Positions 43,981 through 54,053 of a DNA stretch of 64,000 bases are shown one piece after another. Position numbers and translations under genes: made by a program. This DNA comes from an uncultured Bacteroides sp. (GTDB lineage Bacteria; Bacteroidota; Bacteroidia; Bacteroidales; Bacteroidaceae), in assembly GCA_900766195.1 (NCBI GenBank), contig CAAFUN010000168.1:4089-68088 (forward strand), read 5' to 3'. Below the pieces are notes generated by a model. It worked only from the letters and a program-made list of their open reading frames with translations, was not told the origin of the DNA and did not search any database. The stretch's first letter is position 1, and every line of letters begins with the position of its first letter.

Positions 43981-45820
43981 TCACTTTATTACTAAACTCC
44001 TCAGCTAAAGCTTCACTGGCAGGCGAAAGTTTACCCTTTAAGTACTGCTCCATCATAAGAGTCCCAATAGGTACACCATAAGAAGCTCCCCATCCTCCAT
44101 TTTCTACATAAACAGCAATAGCTATCCGTGGCTTATTCATTGGGGCAAAACCCATAAAAGCCGAATGGTCATGTCCTCTATTTTGCGCAGTTCCTGTTTT
44201 TCCACAAACCTCTACATCCGGTAATATAGTACTCGCTATGCGACAGGTTCCACTTCCCGTACTTCCTGTTACAGAAGCTCTCATTCCTCTCACCACTTCT
44301 TCATAATAACGTCTGTCAATACTGGTGTATTTCCGTTCTGTATAGATACTATCCAATGAAGCATTCTGAATTTTGCGAACAATGTGCGGCGCAATATAAA
44401 AGCCACGATTAGCTATTGTTGCTGCCAAATTCGCCATTTGCAAAGGAGTGCTCAGCACCTCTCCCTGCCCAATTGCAATACTTATTACAGTTAATCCGTT
44501 CCATGAACCTCTATAAGCCTTATCATAAAATTGTGCATTGGGAATGAGTCCCCGTTTCTCTCCCGGTAAATCAACCCCTAATTTATAGCCAAACCCTTGA
44601 GAAACCATATGATCTTTCCATACTGTAATAGCATTTTGAGGCGATCCAAATTTTTTATCGCCGAACATACGATAAAGTCCCCAACAAAAATAAGCATTAC
44701 AGGAAGTTGCTATTGCAGGAATAAGGGATAAAGGTGAGGCATGTGAGTGACAACCTACTCTAAGCCCTTTATAGATGAAACCATGATAGCAAGGAAAAGA
44801 AGTGGACTGCTGAATAACACCTTCTTGCAAGAAAGCCAAAGCTTGAGTTGTCTTAAAAGTAGAGCCCGGAGGGTACACTCCCATTATTGCACGGTTCAAC
44901 AAAGGCTTTTGTTTATCCATCTGCAACATTCTGTGATTCTTTCCTCTTTGGCGTCCAATAAACAAATGCGGGTCAAAAGTAGGTGAAGAAACCAAACATA
45001 ATATTTCTCCGGTTTCCGGTTCAATTGCCACAATTGCCCCTATCTTGTTTTTCATTAGTTTTTCGCCTAAAGCTTGGAGCTCAATATCCATTCCTAAATT
45101 AAGGTCTTTACCCGGTATAGCAGGATGATCCATCTTTCCTCCCTGATAATGTCCCTGAATACGCCCATGAGCATCACGAAGCAATATCTCAACTCCTTTC
45201 TCTCCACGAAGACTCTTCTCAAAAGATTTTTCAACACCTTGTTTTCCAATATAATCTCCCGGGAGATAATAATTATCATCATCAATATCCCTCAGCGAAA
45301 CTTCACCGACATCGCCCAAAGTATGAGCAGCAACATTGTAAGTATATTGCCTTATAGTACGGCGTTGGATGTAAAATCCAGGATATTTGAATAATTTTTC
45401 CTGAAAGACTCCGCATTCTTCTGCCGAAAGTTGAGTTATAAAGACTTGATTAGTATATGGCGAATATCCAGGATTCATCCTACGATTCTTCACATCCGCC
45501 ATACGTTTCAAAAATTGCTCTTTTGTAATATTAAGTGTACTGCAAAAATCTAATGTATCTAGAGTTGTTACTTCACGAGGTACAAAAGTCACATCATAAG
45601 CCGGCTGATTGAACACCAGGAGTTTCCCCTTACGATCATAAATAGCTCCTCTGGCAGGATATTGTATCTTATTTAAGAAAGCATTACTGTCAGCATTCTT
45701 TTTGTATGTGTCAGTCATAACCTGCAATACAAAAAGACGGATAATATAAATGAGTACAATGGTAATTGCAACTCCACCTATCACTAGTTTCCTTTTCTCA
45801 AGCGTATAATCCTTAGGCAT
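43955..45820 (-). CDS. mrdA: Penicillin-binding protein 2 (class B transpeptidase)
   Basis: The 621-aa protein has one N-terminal membrane span (~12-32). The PBP dimerisation domain carries YPARGAIYDRKGKLL. The transpeptidase domain has the three active-site motifs: Ser in PPGSTFKT (SxxK), SCNAYF (SxN) and CGKTGTAQN (KTG). It crosslinks peptidoglycan in the elongasome. The gene is tightly packed between mreD (1-base gap) and rodA (overlap). Confidence 0.96.
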   Translation of the reverse strand: MPKDYTLEKRKLVIGGVAITIVLIYIIRLFVLQVMTDTYKKNADSNAFLNKIQYPARGAIYDRKGKLLVFNQPAYDVTFVPREVTTLDTLDFCSTLNITKEQFLKRMADVKNRRMNPGYSPYTNQVFITQLSAEECGVFQEKLFKYPGFYIQRRTIRQYTYNVAAHTLGDVGEVSLRDIDDDNYYLPGDYIGKQGVEKSFEKSLRGEKGVEILLRDAHGRIQGHYQGGKMDHPAIPGKDLNLGMDIELQALGEKLMKNKIGAIVAIEPETGEILCLVSSPTFDPHLFIGRQRGKNHRMLQMDKQKPLLNRAIMGVYPPGSTFKTTQALAFLQEGVIQQSTSFPCYHGFIYKGLRVGCHSHASPLSLIPAIATSCNAYFCWGLYRMFGDKKFGSPQNAITVWKDHMVSQGFGYKLGVDLPGEKRGLIPNAQFYDKAYRGSWNGLTVISIAIGQGEVLSTPLQMANLAATIANRGFYIAPHIVRKIQNASLDSIYTERKYTSIDRRYYEEVVRGMRASVTGSTGSGTCRIASTILPDVEVCGKTGTAQNRGHDHSAFMGFAPMNKPRIAIAVYVENGGWGASYGVPIGTLMMEQYLKGKLSPASEALAEEFSNKVIAYGNEER

Positions 45821-45821
45821 T

Positions 45822-46325
45822 TTATTTTTTCGTTATCCCCTCCAATGATACTAAACAGATTACTGTTAACAATGTACTTGCTGCTATTTTAAGGAATAGA
45901 GTACTCCAGTGTACAAAAGAAAAATATTCAATGCTAAGTAATATGGAATGATGGACAAACACACTCACAAACAAATATTTCAAGAAAGGGGAAAACCCCA
46001 TAGTTGTAATAGAAGGCTTTATGTTGTTATCTAAAGTATCTCGAGGAACAAAAAGACGCAGAAAAGTAGGACGCAAGAAAGCCAATAAAACGACGGGAAT
46101 AGCATTCATTCCAGGCGTATCAGAAAGAATATCAATAAATAATCCTAAAAAGAAAGCCCATAACATCAACGAGTTACGAGATATATTTGAATCTTGTTTC
46201 AGTACAAAATAGATATATAGGAAAGGTGTTGCATATCCTGCAATATGTATATTATTCAAGATTAATACCTGCAATAGTATTAAGCCGACAAACCAACCTA
46301 TTTTATGTATAAAACTAAGAATCAT
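45822..46325 (-). CDS. mreD: Rod shape-determining protein MreD
   Basis: The 167-aa protein has about five membrane segments and FLGLFIDILSDTPGMNAIPVVLLAFLRP-type sequence (residues ~65-92), the conserved core of MreD. It is a membrane partner linking MreC to RodA/PBP2. Identity is supported by position between mreC (2-base gap) and mrdA. Confidence 0.9.
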   Translation of the reverse strand: MILSFIHKIGWFVGLILLQVLILNNIHIAGYATPFLYIYFVLKQDSNISRNSLMLWAFFLGLFIDILSDTPGMNAIPVVLLAFLRPTFLRLFVPRDTLDNNIKPSITTMGFSPFLKYLFVSVFVHHSILLSIEYFSFVHWSTLFLKIAASTLLTVICLVSLEGITKK

Positions 46326-46327
46326 GG

Positions 46328-47170
46328 TTACTCTTTTACACTTTGTTCTAAACTCTTTTGTTCACTTTGTCCAGTACGGGAAATAATGCGTACATCACTC
46401 AATCTTCCAAAATTTGTAGCTAGCTTTATTTTAAGAAGATATGAAAGTCCATCATGTGAATCAGACATGTCATCAACCGTTCCAACTATAATCCCTTCGG
46501 GGAAGACGGTAGAATATCCACTAGTTACCACCGTATCACCAAGATTAAACTCTGCATGCCTGGGCAAATCTTTGAGATAAGCATAACGTGAATCTCCATT
46601 TTCCCATTTCAAATAGCCGAAATATTCACTTCCCACAATCTTGCAACTAATACTCGACTTACTATTCAGTAAGGGAAGCACAATAGAATAATGGGCGGAT
46701 GTCTTATAAACAATACCTACAACTCCATTGGCATCAACAACTCCCATTTCCGGGCGAATACCTGTATCCGACCCTTTATCCAATGTAATATAATTATCCG
46801 GTAAGTTTAAACTATTTTTTATCACACTTGCTTTGAAAATCCGATAATCAGCGTTTGAAAGACGTTCCAAGCTATACAGTTTAACCGAATCCATTTCCTT
46901 ATCTTTAAGTGCTCTTTCTAACAAAGAAACACGCTGTTCAAGCAAGATATTCCGGTCAAGTAAATCTTCATTAACCGACTTTAAATGAAAGTAAGAAGTT
47001 ACACTACCTGAAATTGAATAAATTTTCCCCGTTACTCCGTTTGCCGATGTAAAAAATACACCTCGCTGATAGTTATTGTAGTGGAATAATAAAACAAAAC
47101 TGGCTACCTCCAATAATATGAAGAGGAACCAGTAATTGTATTTTAGAAGAAAATTCAGTAAATTTCGCAT
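46328..47170 (-). CDS. mreC: Rod shape-determining protein MreC
   Basis: The 280-aa bitopic protein has a short cytoplasmic start, a span at ~12-30, a coiled-coil segment (~65-100, NEDLLDRNILLEQRVSLLER) and a beta-barrel periplasmic domain with DKGSDTGIRPEMGVVDANG and GDTVVTSGYSTVFPEGI, the MreC landmarks. It activates PBP2. It lies ten bases downstream of mreB. Confidence 0.94.
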   Translation of the reverse strand: MRNLLNFLLKYNYWFLFILLEVASFVLLFHYNNYQRGVFFTSANGVTGKIYSISGSVTSYFHLKSVNEDLLDRNILLEQRVSLLERALKDKEMDSVKLYSLERLSNADYRIFKASVIKNSLNLPDNYITLDKGSDTGIRPEMGVVDANGVVGIVYKTSAHYSIVLPLLNSKSSISCKIVGSEYFGYLKWENGDSRYAYLKDLPRHAEFNLGDTVVTSGYSTVFPEGIIVGTVDDMSDSHDGLSYLLKIKLATNFGRLSDVRIISRTGQSEQKSLEQSVKE

Positions 47171-47180
47171 AAAATTTACA

Positions 47181-48203
47181 TTATCTCATAAGGAATGAGA
47201 AACGATCTACATTTTTTAAAGCAACTCCTGTACCTTTTGCAACTGCATGCAAAGGATCTTCGGCAATATGGAACGGAATATTAATTTTGTCAGTCAGACG
47301 CTTGTCCAGTCCACGGAGCAGTGCTCCTCCTCCTGCCAGATAGATACCATTATGCACAATATCAGCATACAATTCAGGAGGAGTATTCTCCAATGCACTA
47401 AGAATTGCCGTTTCAATTTTTGAAATAGATTTCTCAAGGCAATGTGCTACTTCCTGATAGCATACCGGAACTTCCATAGGCAATGCGGTTATTCGGTTAG
47501 GACCATGAACAATATAATCATCAGGAGCATCCTCACCCAATTCGGTCAAAGCTGCACCTGCATTTATCTTAATTCTTTCGGCCATACGTTCGCTTACTTT
47601 CACATTATGTTGTCTGCTCATGTATTCTTGAATGTCAGCTGTCAAATCATCACCGGCAATACGGATGGAATTATTAGAAACAATACCACCCAGAGAGATT
47701 ACAGCGATCTCTGTAGAGCCTCCACCTATATCAACAATCATGTTCCCTTCGGGGGCCTCTACATCAATACCAATTCCTATAGCAGCTGCCATTGGTTCGA
47801 AGATCAGATAAACATCACGTCCACCTGCATGTTCTGCAGAATCACGTACAGCACGCAATTCAACCTCAGTACTGCCGGAAGGAACTCCAATAACCATACG
47901 CAGAGATGGAGAGAAAAGATGATTTCGCGTATTTACCATCTTTATCAATCCGCGTATCATCTGTTCGCAAGCATAAAAGTCTGCAATCACTCCATCGCGT
48001 AAAGGACGAATAGTACGTATATTCTCATGAGTTTTTTCATGCATCATTTTAGCCTTACCACCCACAGCAATCATCTTGTCCGTACGCCGGTCAAGAGCTA
48101 CTACAGAAGGCTCATCCACCACAATTTTACCATTAGAAGTTATAATTGTATTGGCTGTACCCAAGTCCATTGCAATTTCTTGCGTAAAAGAAAATAATCC
48201 CAT
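47181..48203 (-). CDS. mreB: Cell-shape actin homologue MreB
   Basis: The 340-aa protein has actin-fold phosphate loops MDLGTANTIIT (phosphate 1) and MIVDIGGGSTEIAVISLGG (phosphate 2), plus the adenosine motif GIYLAGGGALLRGLD. It forms membrane-bound filaments that steer the elongation machinery. It is the first gene of the mre cluster, with purH 61 bases upstream in the same direction. An internal promoter is not obvious. Confidence 0.97.
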   Translation of the reverse strand: MGLFSFTQEIAMDLGTANTIITSNGKIVVDEPSVVALDRRTDKMIAVGGKAKMMHEKTHENIRTIRPLRDGVIADFYACEQMIRGLIKMVNTRNHLFSPSLRMVIGVPSGSTEVELRAVRDSAEHAGGRDVYLIFEPMAAAIGIGIDVEAPEGNMIVDIGGGSTEIAVISLGGIVSNNSIRIAGDDLTADIQEYMSRQHNVKVSERMAERIKINAGAALTELGEDAPDDYIVHGPNRITALPMEVPVCYQEVAHCLEKSISKIETAILSALENTPPELYADIVHNGIYLAGGGALLRGLDKRLTDKINIPFHIAEDPLHAVAKGTGVALKNVDRFSFLMR

Positions 48204-48264
48204 AATTTACTAAGTTAGATTTTTGTTTTGCAGGAAAAAGACTCCCTTCCACCTACTGATCAAG

Positions 48265-49788
48265 TTAATGTTTAAAATGACGAATTCCTGTTGTTACCAT
48301 AGCAATGCCATGTTCATTGCAATAATCAAATGAAAGTTGGTCTTTGATGGAACCTCCTGGCTGAATAACAGCAGTCACTCCTTCATTTCCGGCAATCTCT
48401 ACACAGTCTGGGAATGGGAAAAAGGCATCAGATGCCATCACAGCACCATGCAAATCGAAGCCAAAATTCTTAGCTTTCTCAATCGCTTGTTTTAGCGCAT
48501 CAACACGAGATGTTTGTCCTACACCACTTGCAAACAATTGTTGTCCTTTTGCTAAAACAATAGAATTGGACTTACTGTTTTTAACTATTTTATTTGCAAA
48601 AAGCATATCTTTAACCTCTTGTTCAGTAGGCGAATTCACTGTTACCGTTTTCAAATCTTCTGATGTCTCAATATTCAAATCACGATCCTGTACAAGTACT
48701 CCATTCAACAATGAACGGAATTGCTTTTTCGGAAGATTAACCAGTTTGCGCACTAAAATGATACGGTTTTTCTTTTGACCTAGAATTTCAAGAGCATCTA
48801 CATCATAATCGGGCGCTATTATAACTTCAAAAAAGATTTTATTTATTTCTTCTGCAACTTCTTTATCAACAATAGCATTTGTAATCAGCACTCCTCCAAA
48901 AGCAGAAACCGGATCACCGGCAAGTGCATCTCTCCACGCATCTAAAACTGAATTACGAGAAGCCAAACCACAAGCATTGTTATGCTTTAATATTGCAAAT
49001 GTTGTTTCATCAAATTCGTCTATCAAATCAACTGCAGCATTGATATCCAATAAATTGTTATAGGATATTTCCTTACCATGAATTTGGTCAAACATTCCAT
49101 CCAGATTACCATAGAAATATCCCTTTTGGTGTGGATTCTCTCCGTAGCGCAACGCTTTTTGATCATTCATGGCGCAACGGAAAGCTGAACCTGCTTCACC
49201 ATCAAAGTAATTAAATATAGCAGAATCATAGTATGATGAAACAGCAAAAGCTTCTTTAGCAAACCAGCGGCGTTCCTCAAAAGTTGTAGTGGCACCATGC
49301 TCCATAAGCATATCCAAAAAAGGTTTGTATTGAGCCTGAGATGCTACAATAACCACATCGCTGAAGTTTTTAGCAGCCGCACGTATCAACGAAATTCCAC
49401 CAATATCTATTTTTTCTATGACAGCCGGTTCTTCAGCTCCTGATGCAACCGTTGCTTCAAATGGATACAAATCTACAATAACCAAGTCTATTTCGGGGAT
49501 CTCATACTTTTCAATTTGCTGGATATCCTGTTCCAATCCACGACGGCAAAGGATACCTCCGAACACTTTTGGATGTAAAGTTTTGACACGTCCTCCTAAA
49601 ATAGAAGGGTAAGATGTCAAATCTTCCACAGCTTGACAAGGATATCCTAATGACTCTATAAATTGACGAGTACCTCCAGTAGAAAGGAACCCGACCCCTT
49701 CTTCATGAAGTTTGGTTATAATTTCGTCCAAACCTTCTTTATGATAAACCGACACTAAAGCGGTTTTAATTTTCTTTGATTCCGACAT
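48265..49788 (-). CDS. purH: Bifunctional AICAR transformylase/IMP cyclohydrolase
   Basis: The 507-aa enzyme performs the last two steps of IMP synthesis. The N-terminal MGS-like cyclohydrolase domain reads TALVSVYHKEGLDE and LSTGGTRQFIE. The transformylase domain has ALRYGENPHQKGYFYG, LKHNNACGLA (catalytic Lys-His) and SDAFFPFPDCVE. The frame opens at 49818, but the TACCTTTG element at 49816-49823 overlaps that codon, so MSESKKIKT at 49788 is the start. It lies upstream of mreB and may share transcription with the shape genes. Confidence 0.96.
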   Translation of the reverse strand: MSESKKIKTALVSVYHKEGLDEIITKLHEEGVGFLSTGGTRQFIESLGYPCQAVEDLTSYPSILGGRVKTLHPKVFGGILCRRGLEQDIQQIEKYEIPEIDLVIVDLYPFEATVASGAEEPAVIEKIDIGGISLIRAAAKNFSDVVIVASQAQYKPFLDMLMEHGATTTFEERRWFAKEAFAVSSYYDSAIFNYFDGEAGSAFRCAMNDQKALRYGENPHQKGYFYGNLDGMFDQIHGKEISYNNLLDINAAVDLIDEFDETTFAILKHNNACGLASRNSVLDAWRDALAGDPVSAFGGVLITNAIVDKEVAEEINKIFFEVIIAPDYDVDALEILGQKKNRIILVRKLVNLPKKQFRSLLNGVLVQDRDLNIETSEDLKTVTVNSPTEQEVKDMLFANKIVKNSKSNSIVLAKGQQLFASGVGQTSRVDALKQAIEKAKNFGFDLHGAVMASDAFFPFPDCVEIAGNEGVTAVIQPGGSIKDQLSFDYCNEHGIAMVTTGIRHFKH

Positions 49789-49815
49789 GGATTTACGTAT
49801 TAAGGATTCGATGCG

Positions 49816-49823
49816 CAAAGGTA
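49816..49823 (-). promoter_or_regulatory. Candidate -7 promoter element for purH (and mre genes)
   Basis: Minus strand TACCTTTG, an exact TAnnTTTG match, about 28 bases before the chosen purH start. Confidence 0.6.
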
Positions 49824-49871
49824 CTAAAAATGTTCATTTGGCATATACTCATATACAATAAATTAGGTATA

Positions 49872-49909
49872 ATTAAAAAGCGCTGTTTCTTTTGTTAGAA
49901 ACAGCGCTT
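49872..49909 (-). terminator. Terminator of the M13 peptidase gene
   Basis: AAGCGCTGTTTCT and its exact reverse complement form a 13-bp stem with a 6-base loop. On the minus strand it is followed by TTTTTAATT. It lies 22 bases after the stop at 49932. Confidence 0.88.
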
Positions 49910-49931
49910 ACATATCTTTAAAAAGAAAAGT

Positions 49932-51968
49932 TTACCATATGGAAACTCGTTTATCAACAGGAATAAACATCGGATCTTTCTCGGTTATATTGAAAGCTTG
50001 ATACCAAGCGTCAATTTGAGGAAGTGCTCCATCCACGCGCCATTTACCCAGTGCATGAGGATCAATTTTCGTACGACGTAGAATCTCAGCCTCACGGATA
50101 TTTCCAGCCCAAACATTTGCATAAGCAAGGAAAAAGCGTTGTTCGGGAGTAAATCCGTCTTTAACAGCCAAAGGATGACTAGCTGTAGCTTTTTTGAATG
50201 CTTGGAAAGAGACCTGCAGACCACCATGATCGGCAATATTCTCACCTAAAGTAAAACGTCCATTGCCGTGTACTCCAGGAGCAACTTGAATGCTATCAAA
50301 GAGGTTCGCCATAACAGCAGCACGTTTTTCGAAGTTCTTAGCATCAGAAGAGGTCCACCAATCTTTTAAGTTACCATCCTTGTCATACTGACGACCCTGA
50401 TCATCAAAGCCATGTGTCATTTCATGTCCAATAACCACTCCAATGGCACCATAGTTAAACGCATCATCAGCTTTCATATCAAAGAAAGGATATTGCAGGA
50501 TACCGGCAGGGAAACAAATCTCATTGGTCGTAGGATTATAATAAGCATTAACTGTCTGTGGAGTCATAAGCCACTCATCTTTATCTACCGGCTTACCTAT
50601 TTTATCAATCATACGATTATAAGCCCAAGTATTGGCACGTGATACATTACTCCAATAATTATCATCTTTCAACTCCATTTTAGAATAATCCTTCCACTTA
50701 TCCGGGTAACCAATCTTCACATGGAACGCAGCCAGCTTTTCCAAAGCTTTTTGCTTAGTGGTATCACTCATCCACTCAAGATTCTTAATACGCTCTCCCA
50801 AAGACGTTTGCAAATTCTTAACAAGAGCTACCATACGTTCTTTGGCAGCAGCTGGAAAATACTTTTCAACATACATCTGACCTACAGCTTCGCCTAAAGA
50901 TCCATTAAGAGTAGAAACTGCACGCTTCCAACGAGGTTGCATTTCTTTCTTTCCTGACATAGCCTTTCCATAGAAATCAAAGTTCTGCACTACAAATGCA
51001 TCACTTAGATAATCGGCGGCGCTATTAATCACATTCCATTGTAAGTAAGCAATATTATCAGCCAACGGAAGGGTTCCTATAACAGTTTCTACCGCTTTGA
51101 TCGCTTCCGGCTGACCAACATTCAATTCGGTAGCTTTCTGCAAATGCGAAGCCGGCAGGTAAGTCTTCCAATCAAACGAAGCATATTCTTTCTCCCAATC
51201 GGCCAAAGTTTTCTTATTATAGTTGGCATGAGGATCACGCAATTGAACTTGTGTTCTCGCAGCTTTAGCTAGAGTTGTTTCTATTTTTAGCACAGCATCC
51301 ATTGCTTTCTTTGAAGCGGTTTCGTCAAATCCTGCCAAGCGAAACATCTTTTCAACATGAATTTTATAAGCCTCTCTTATAGCTGTAGTTTTCTCATCCT
51401 TCTCTAAATAATAGTCCCGTTCTCCCATACCTAAACCACCTTGGAAAAACTGAACTATATTCATAGAGCTATTCATATCATCTGCACCCACATACATATT
51501 GAAATAAGGATCTATTCCTATTAATTGAAGCTGGCCTATCATACCATAGATGTCTTTTTTATCTTTTAAAGCACCTATTTTATCCAGTTCCGCCTTTATT
51601 GGTTTACCTCCGTCTGCATTCAACTTTACACTATCCATAGCCATATTGTACATGCTCCCAATCTTCTGAGCAACACTTCCTTTTTCATGCTTGGTCTTCG
51701 CAAGTTCTTCAATCAGTTCACGAACTTGTTTCCGATTATTCTCACCCAGCATATCAAAAGAGCCAAAACGAGCATATTCATCAGTCAACGGGTGATTCTT
51801 CATCCAACCACCACATGCATATTGATAGAAATCCGTTCCGGGGAGAGCGGTTGTATCCAAATTTGCAAGGTCAATGCCGGCTCCTAGTGCCGCTCCTTTC
51901 TTGCTACCACACCCTGTCATGATCAAACACAGTGCTAAAACAGGAAAATACTTCTTCATTTTCATCAT
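49932..51968 (-). CDS. M13-family metalloendopeptidase lipoprotein (PepO/neprilysin-like)
   Basis: The 678-aa zinc peptidase cleaves oligopeptides in the envelope. A lipobox ends at Cys20 (IMTGC). The catalytic domain has NAYYNPTTNEICFPAGIL, then VIGHEMTHGFDDQGR (HExxH zinc site) and GENIADHGGLQ (third zinc ligand Glu). The C-terminal IPVDKRVSIW is close to the family CxW end. It is complete in length. It has its own terminator and sits just downstream of the ABC-F gene, with a 25-base gap. Confidence 0.94.
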   Translation of the reverse strand: MMKMKKYFPVLALCLIMTGCGSKKGAALGAGIDLANLDTTALPGTDFYQYACGGWMKNHPLTDEYARFGSFDMLGENNRKQVRELIEELAKTKHEKGSVAQKIGSMYNMAMDSVKLNADGGKPIKAELDKIGALKDKKDIYGMIGQLQLIGIDPYFNMYVGADDMNSSMNIVQFFQGGLGMGERDYYLEKDEKTTAIREAYKIHVEKMFRLAGFDETASKKAMDAVLKIETTLAKAARTQVQLRDPHANYNKKTLADWEKEYASFDWKTYLPASHLQKATELNVGQPEAIKAVETVIGTLPLADNIAYLQWNVINSAADYLSDAFVVQNFDFYGKAMSGKKEMQPRWKRAVSTLNGSLGEAVGQMYVEKYFPAAAKERMVALVKNLQTSLGERIKNLEWMSDTTKQKALEKLAAFHVKIGYPDKWKDYSKMELKDDNYWSNVSRANTWAYNRMIDKIGKPVDKDEWLMTPQTVNAYYNPTTNEICFPAGILQYPFFDMKADDAFNYGAIGVVIGHEMTHGFDDQGRQYDKDGNLKDWWTSSDAKNFEKRAAVMANLFDSIQVAPGVHGNGRFTLGENIADHGGLQVSFQAFKKATASHPLAVKDGFTPEQRFFLAYANVWAGNIREAEILRRTKIDPHALGKWRVDGALPQIDAWYQAFNITEKDPMFIPVDKRVSIW

Positions 51969-51993
51969 TACACAACATTTATTAGATTCTTAA

Positions 51994-53973
51994 TTATCCA
52001 TTATTTATTTCATTTCTCACACTCTCAAGTTCCATTGACGCAGCATCCCAATCCTCCATAATCTGATCCAACTGTTTTTTAAGCTTTTGATGGTGTTCAT
52101 AAAGCTGCATATCAACAGCACCTTCAGGAGTAGCCATCTTTGCTTCAAGAATAGCGATAGCAGATTCCAGTTGCGAAATCTCACCTTCGTATTCATTCAC
52201 TTTCCGTTCTATCTTCTTTAATCTTTTATTCAGCTCTTTCTGAGCTTCATAAGATAGTTTATTATCTGCTGAGGTTTGCTCTTTTTTTGCGTCAGTATCT
52301 TCCGATCCCAAAACAGAGTGCAATGAAGACAGTGTTACATTTTTTTGCAATTCGTTCAAACTGTCAATCTCCTTTTTATGCAAAAAGTCATAAATTCCTC
52401 CCAAATGCTCTCTTACTAAACCTCCTCCGAACTCATAAACCTTAGTCGCAAGTCCATCCAAAAAATCACGATCATGACTCACCAAAATTACAGTGCCGTC
52501 AAAATCACGTATAGCCTCCTTCAGCACATCCTTCGAACGCATATCCAAATGGTTTGTCGGTTCATCCAATATCAGAAAGTTCACAGGCTCTAACAATAAA
52601 CGTATCATTGCCAAACGGGTACGCTCTCCACCCGAAAGAACTTTCACTTTTTTATCCGAAGCTTCACCGCCAAACATGAAAGCACCTAATATATCTCTGA
52701 TTCTAAGACGAATGTCTCCTACAGCAACTCTATCTATCGTATCGAATACCGTAAGTTCTCCATCAAGCATTTGCGCTTGATTCTGAGCAAAATAGCCAAT
52801 CTGTACATTATGTCCTATTTTTAATTGTCCGGTATAGTCTGTAATATCTCCCATGATACACTTCACAAGAGTCGATTTACCTTCACCATTTTTTCCAACG
52901 AATGCCACCTTTTCTCCACGATTAATGGTCAGATTAACATCATGAAAAACAACATGAGATCCGTAAGCCTTGCCCAAGTCTTCACAAATCACCGGATAAC
53001 TACCACTACGGCTTGAACAAACAAACTTCAGCCTAAGTGCAGAGTTATCCTCTTCATCCACTTCAATTCGTTCAATCTTTTCAAGTTGCTTAATGCGGCT
53101 TTGCACTTGAACGGACTTTGTCGCTTTATAACGAAACCTTTCAATAAAAGCTTCAGTATCACCTATTTGTTTCTGCTGATTTTCATAAGCCCTCAACTGT
53201 TGTTCACGACGCTCTTGACGAAGCAAGACATAATCATCATATTTCACTTTATAATCATAAATATGTCCACATGAGATTTCAATTGTACGCGTTGTTACAT
53301 TATTCAAAAAAGCCCTATCATGACTTACCAAAACAACAGCGTTAGCCCGTGTAGACAAAAACACCTCAAGCCACTGAATACTCTCAATATCCAAGTGATT
53401 GGTAGGTTCATCAAGCAAAAGAACGTCCGGACGCCTCAACAAAAGTTTAGCCAACTCAATACGCATTCGCCATCCACCTGAGAATTCAGAAGTAGGACGA
53501 TCAAAGTCCTCCCTACTAAAACCAAGACCAATAAGGGTACGTTCAGTTTCTGCATGAAAATTCGTACCACCCATCATCAAAAATTGATCATTCTCATGCG
53601 TAAAACGTTCGATTAGCTTATGATATGACTCTGATTCATAATCAGTACGTTCAGCAAGCTCCTGGTTCATTCTTTCCAGATCAGCCTGCAATTTAAATAT
53701 TTCCTCAAAAGCAAGTTCCGCTTCCTCCTTTACAGTGCGGTTATCGGCAAGTATCATAACCTGAGGCAGATAACCCACTGTAACATCCTTAGGCATTGCA
53801 ACCGTACCCGATGAAGGAGTCTGCAAACCAGCCAGTATTTTGAGCATAGTTGATTTTCCAGCTCCATTTTTGCCTACAAGGGCAATACGTTCTTTCTTAT
53901 TAATAACATAAGATACCTCTTCAAACAACACAGTGGCATTAAACTCCACTTTCAGACCTTCTACTGATATCAT
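51994..53973 (-). CDS. ABC-F family ribosome-associated ATPase
   Basis: The 659-aa soluble protein has two nucleotide-binding domains and no membrane part. Walker A motifs are GKNGAGKST (34-42) and GKNGEGKST. Signatures are FSGGWRMRIELA and LSGGERTRLAMI, each with LLLDEPTNHLD-type Walker B. A charged linker lies between the domains (~240-310), and a C-terminal coiled coil (~570-655) resembles that of Uup-like members. ABC-F proteins act on translating ribosomes. No resistance function can be inferred from sequence alone. Confidence 0.92.
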   Translation of the reverse strand: MISVEGLKVEFNATVLFEEVSYVINKKERIALVGKNGAGKSTMLKILAGLQTPSSGTVAMPKDVTVGYLPQVMILADNRTVKEEAELAFEEIFKLQADLERMNQELAERTDYESESYHKLIERFTHENDQFLMMGGTNFHAETERTLIGLGFSREDFDRPTSEFSGGWRMRIELAKLLLRRPDVLLLDEPTNHLDIESIQWLEVFLSTRANAVVLVSHDRAFLNNVTTRTIEISCGHIYDYKVKYDDYVLLRQERREQQLRAYENQQKQIGDTEAFIERFRYKATKSVQVQSRIKQLEKIERIEVDEEDNSALRLKFVCSSRSGSYPVICEDLGKAYGSHVVFHDVNLTINRGEKVAFVGKNGEGKSTLVKCIMGDITDYTGQLKIGHNVQIGYFAQNQAQMLDGELTVFDTIDRVAVGDIRLRIRDILGAFMFGGEASDKKVKVLSGGERTRLAMIRLLLEPVNFLILDEPTNHLDMRSKDVLKEAIRDFDGTVILVSHDRDFLDGLATKVYEFGGGLVREHLGGIYDFLHKKEIDSLNELQKNVTLSSLHSVLGSEDTDAKKEQTSADNKLSYEAQKELNKRLKKIERKVNEYEGEISQLESAIAILEAKMATPEGAVDMQLYEHHQKLKKQLDQIMEDWDAASMELESVRNEINNG

Positions 53974-54053
53974 TCCAATAGTCTATTAATCATTAAAAAT
54001 GCAAAGATAGTGATTCTCAGATGTTCAATATTGCGCAGAAACAAAAAAGTCTC

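Noticed and set aside
47442..48002. 186-codon plus-strand open frame inside mreB
   Set aside because: Antisense shadow of a highly conserved gene.
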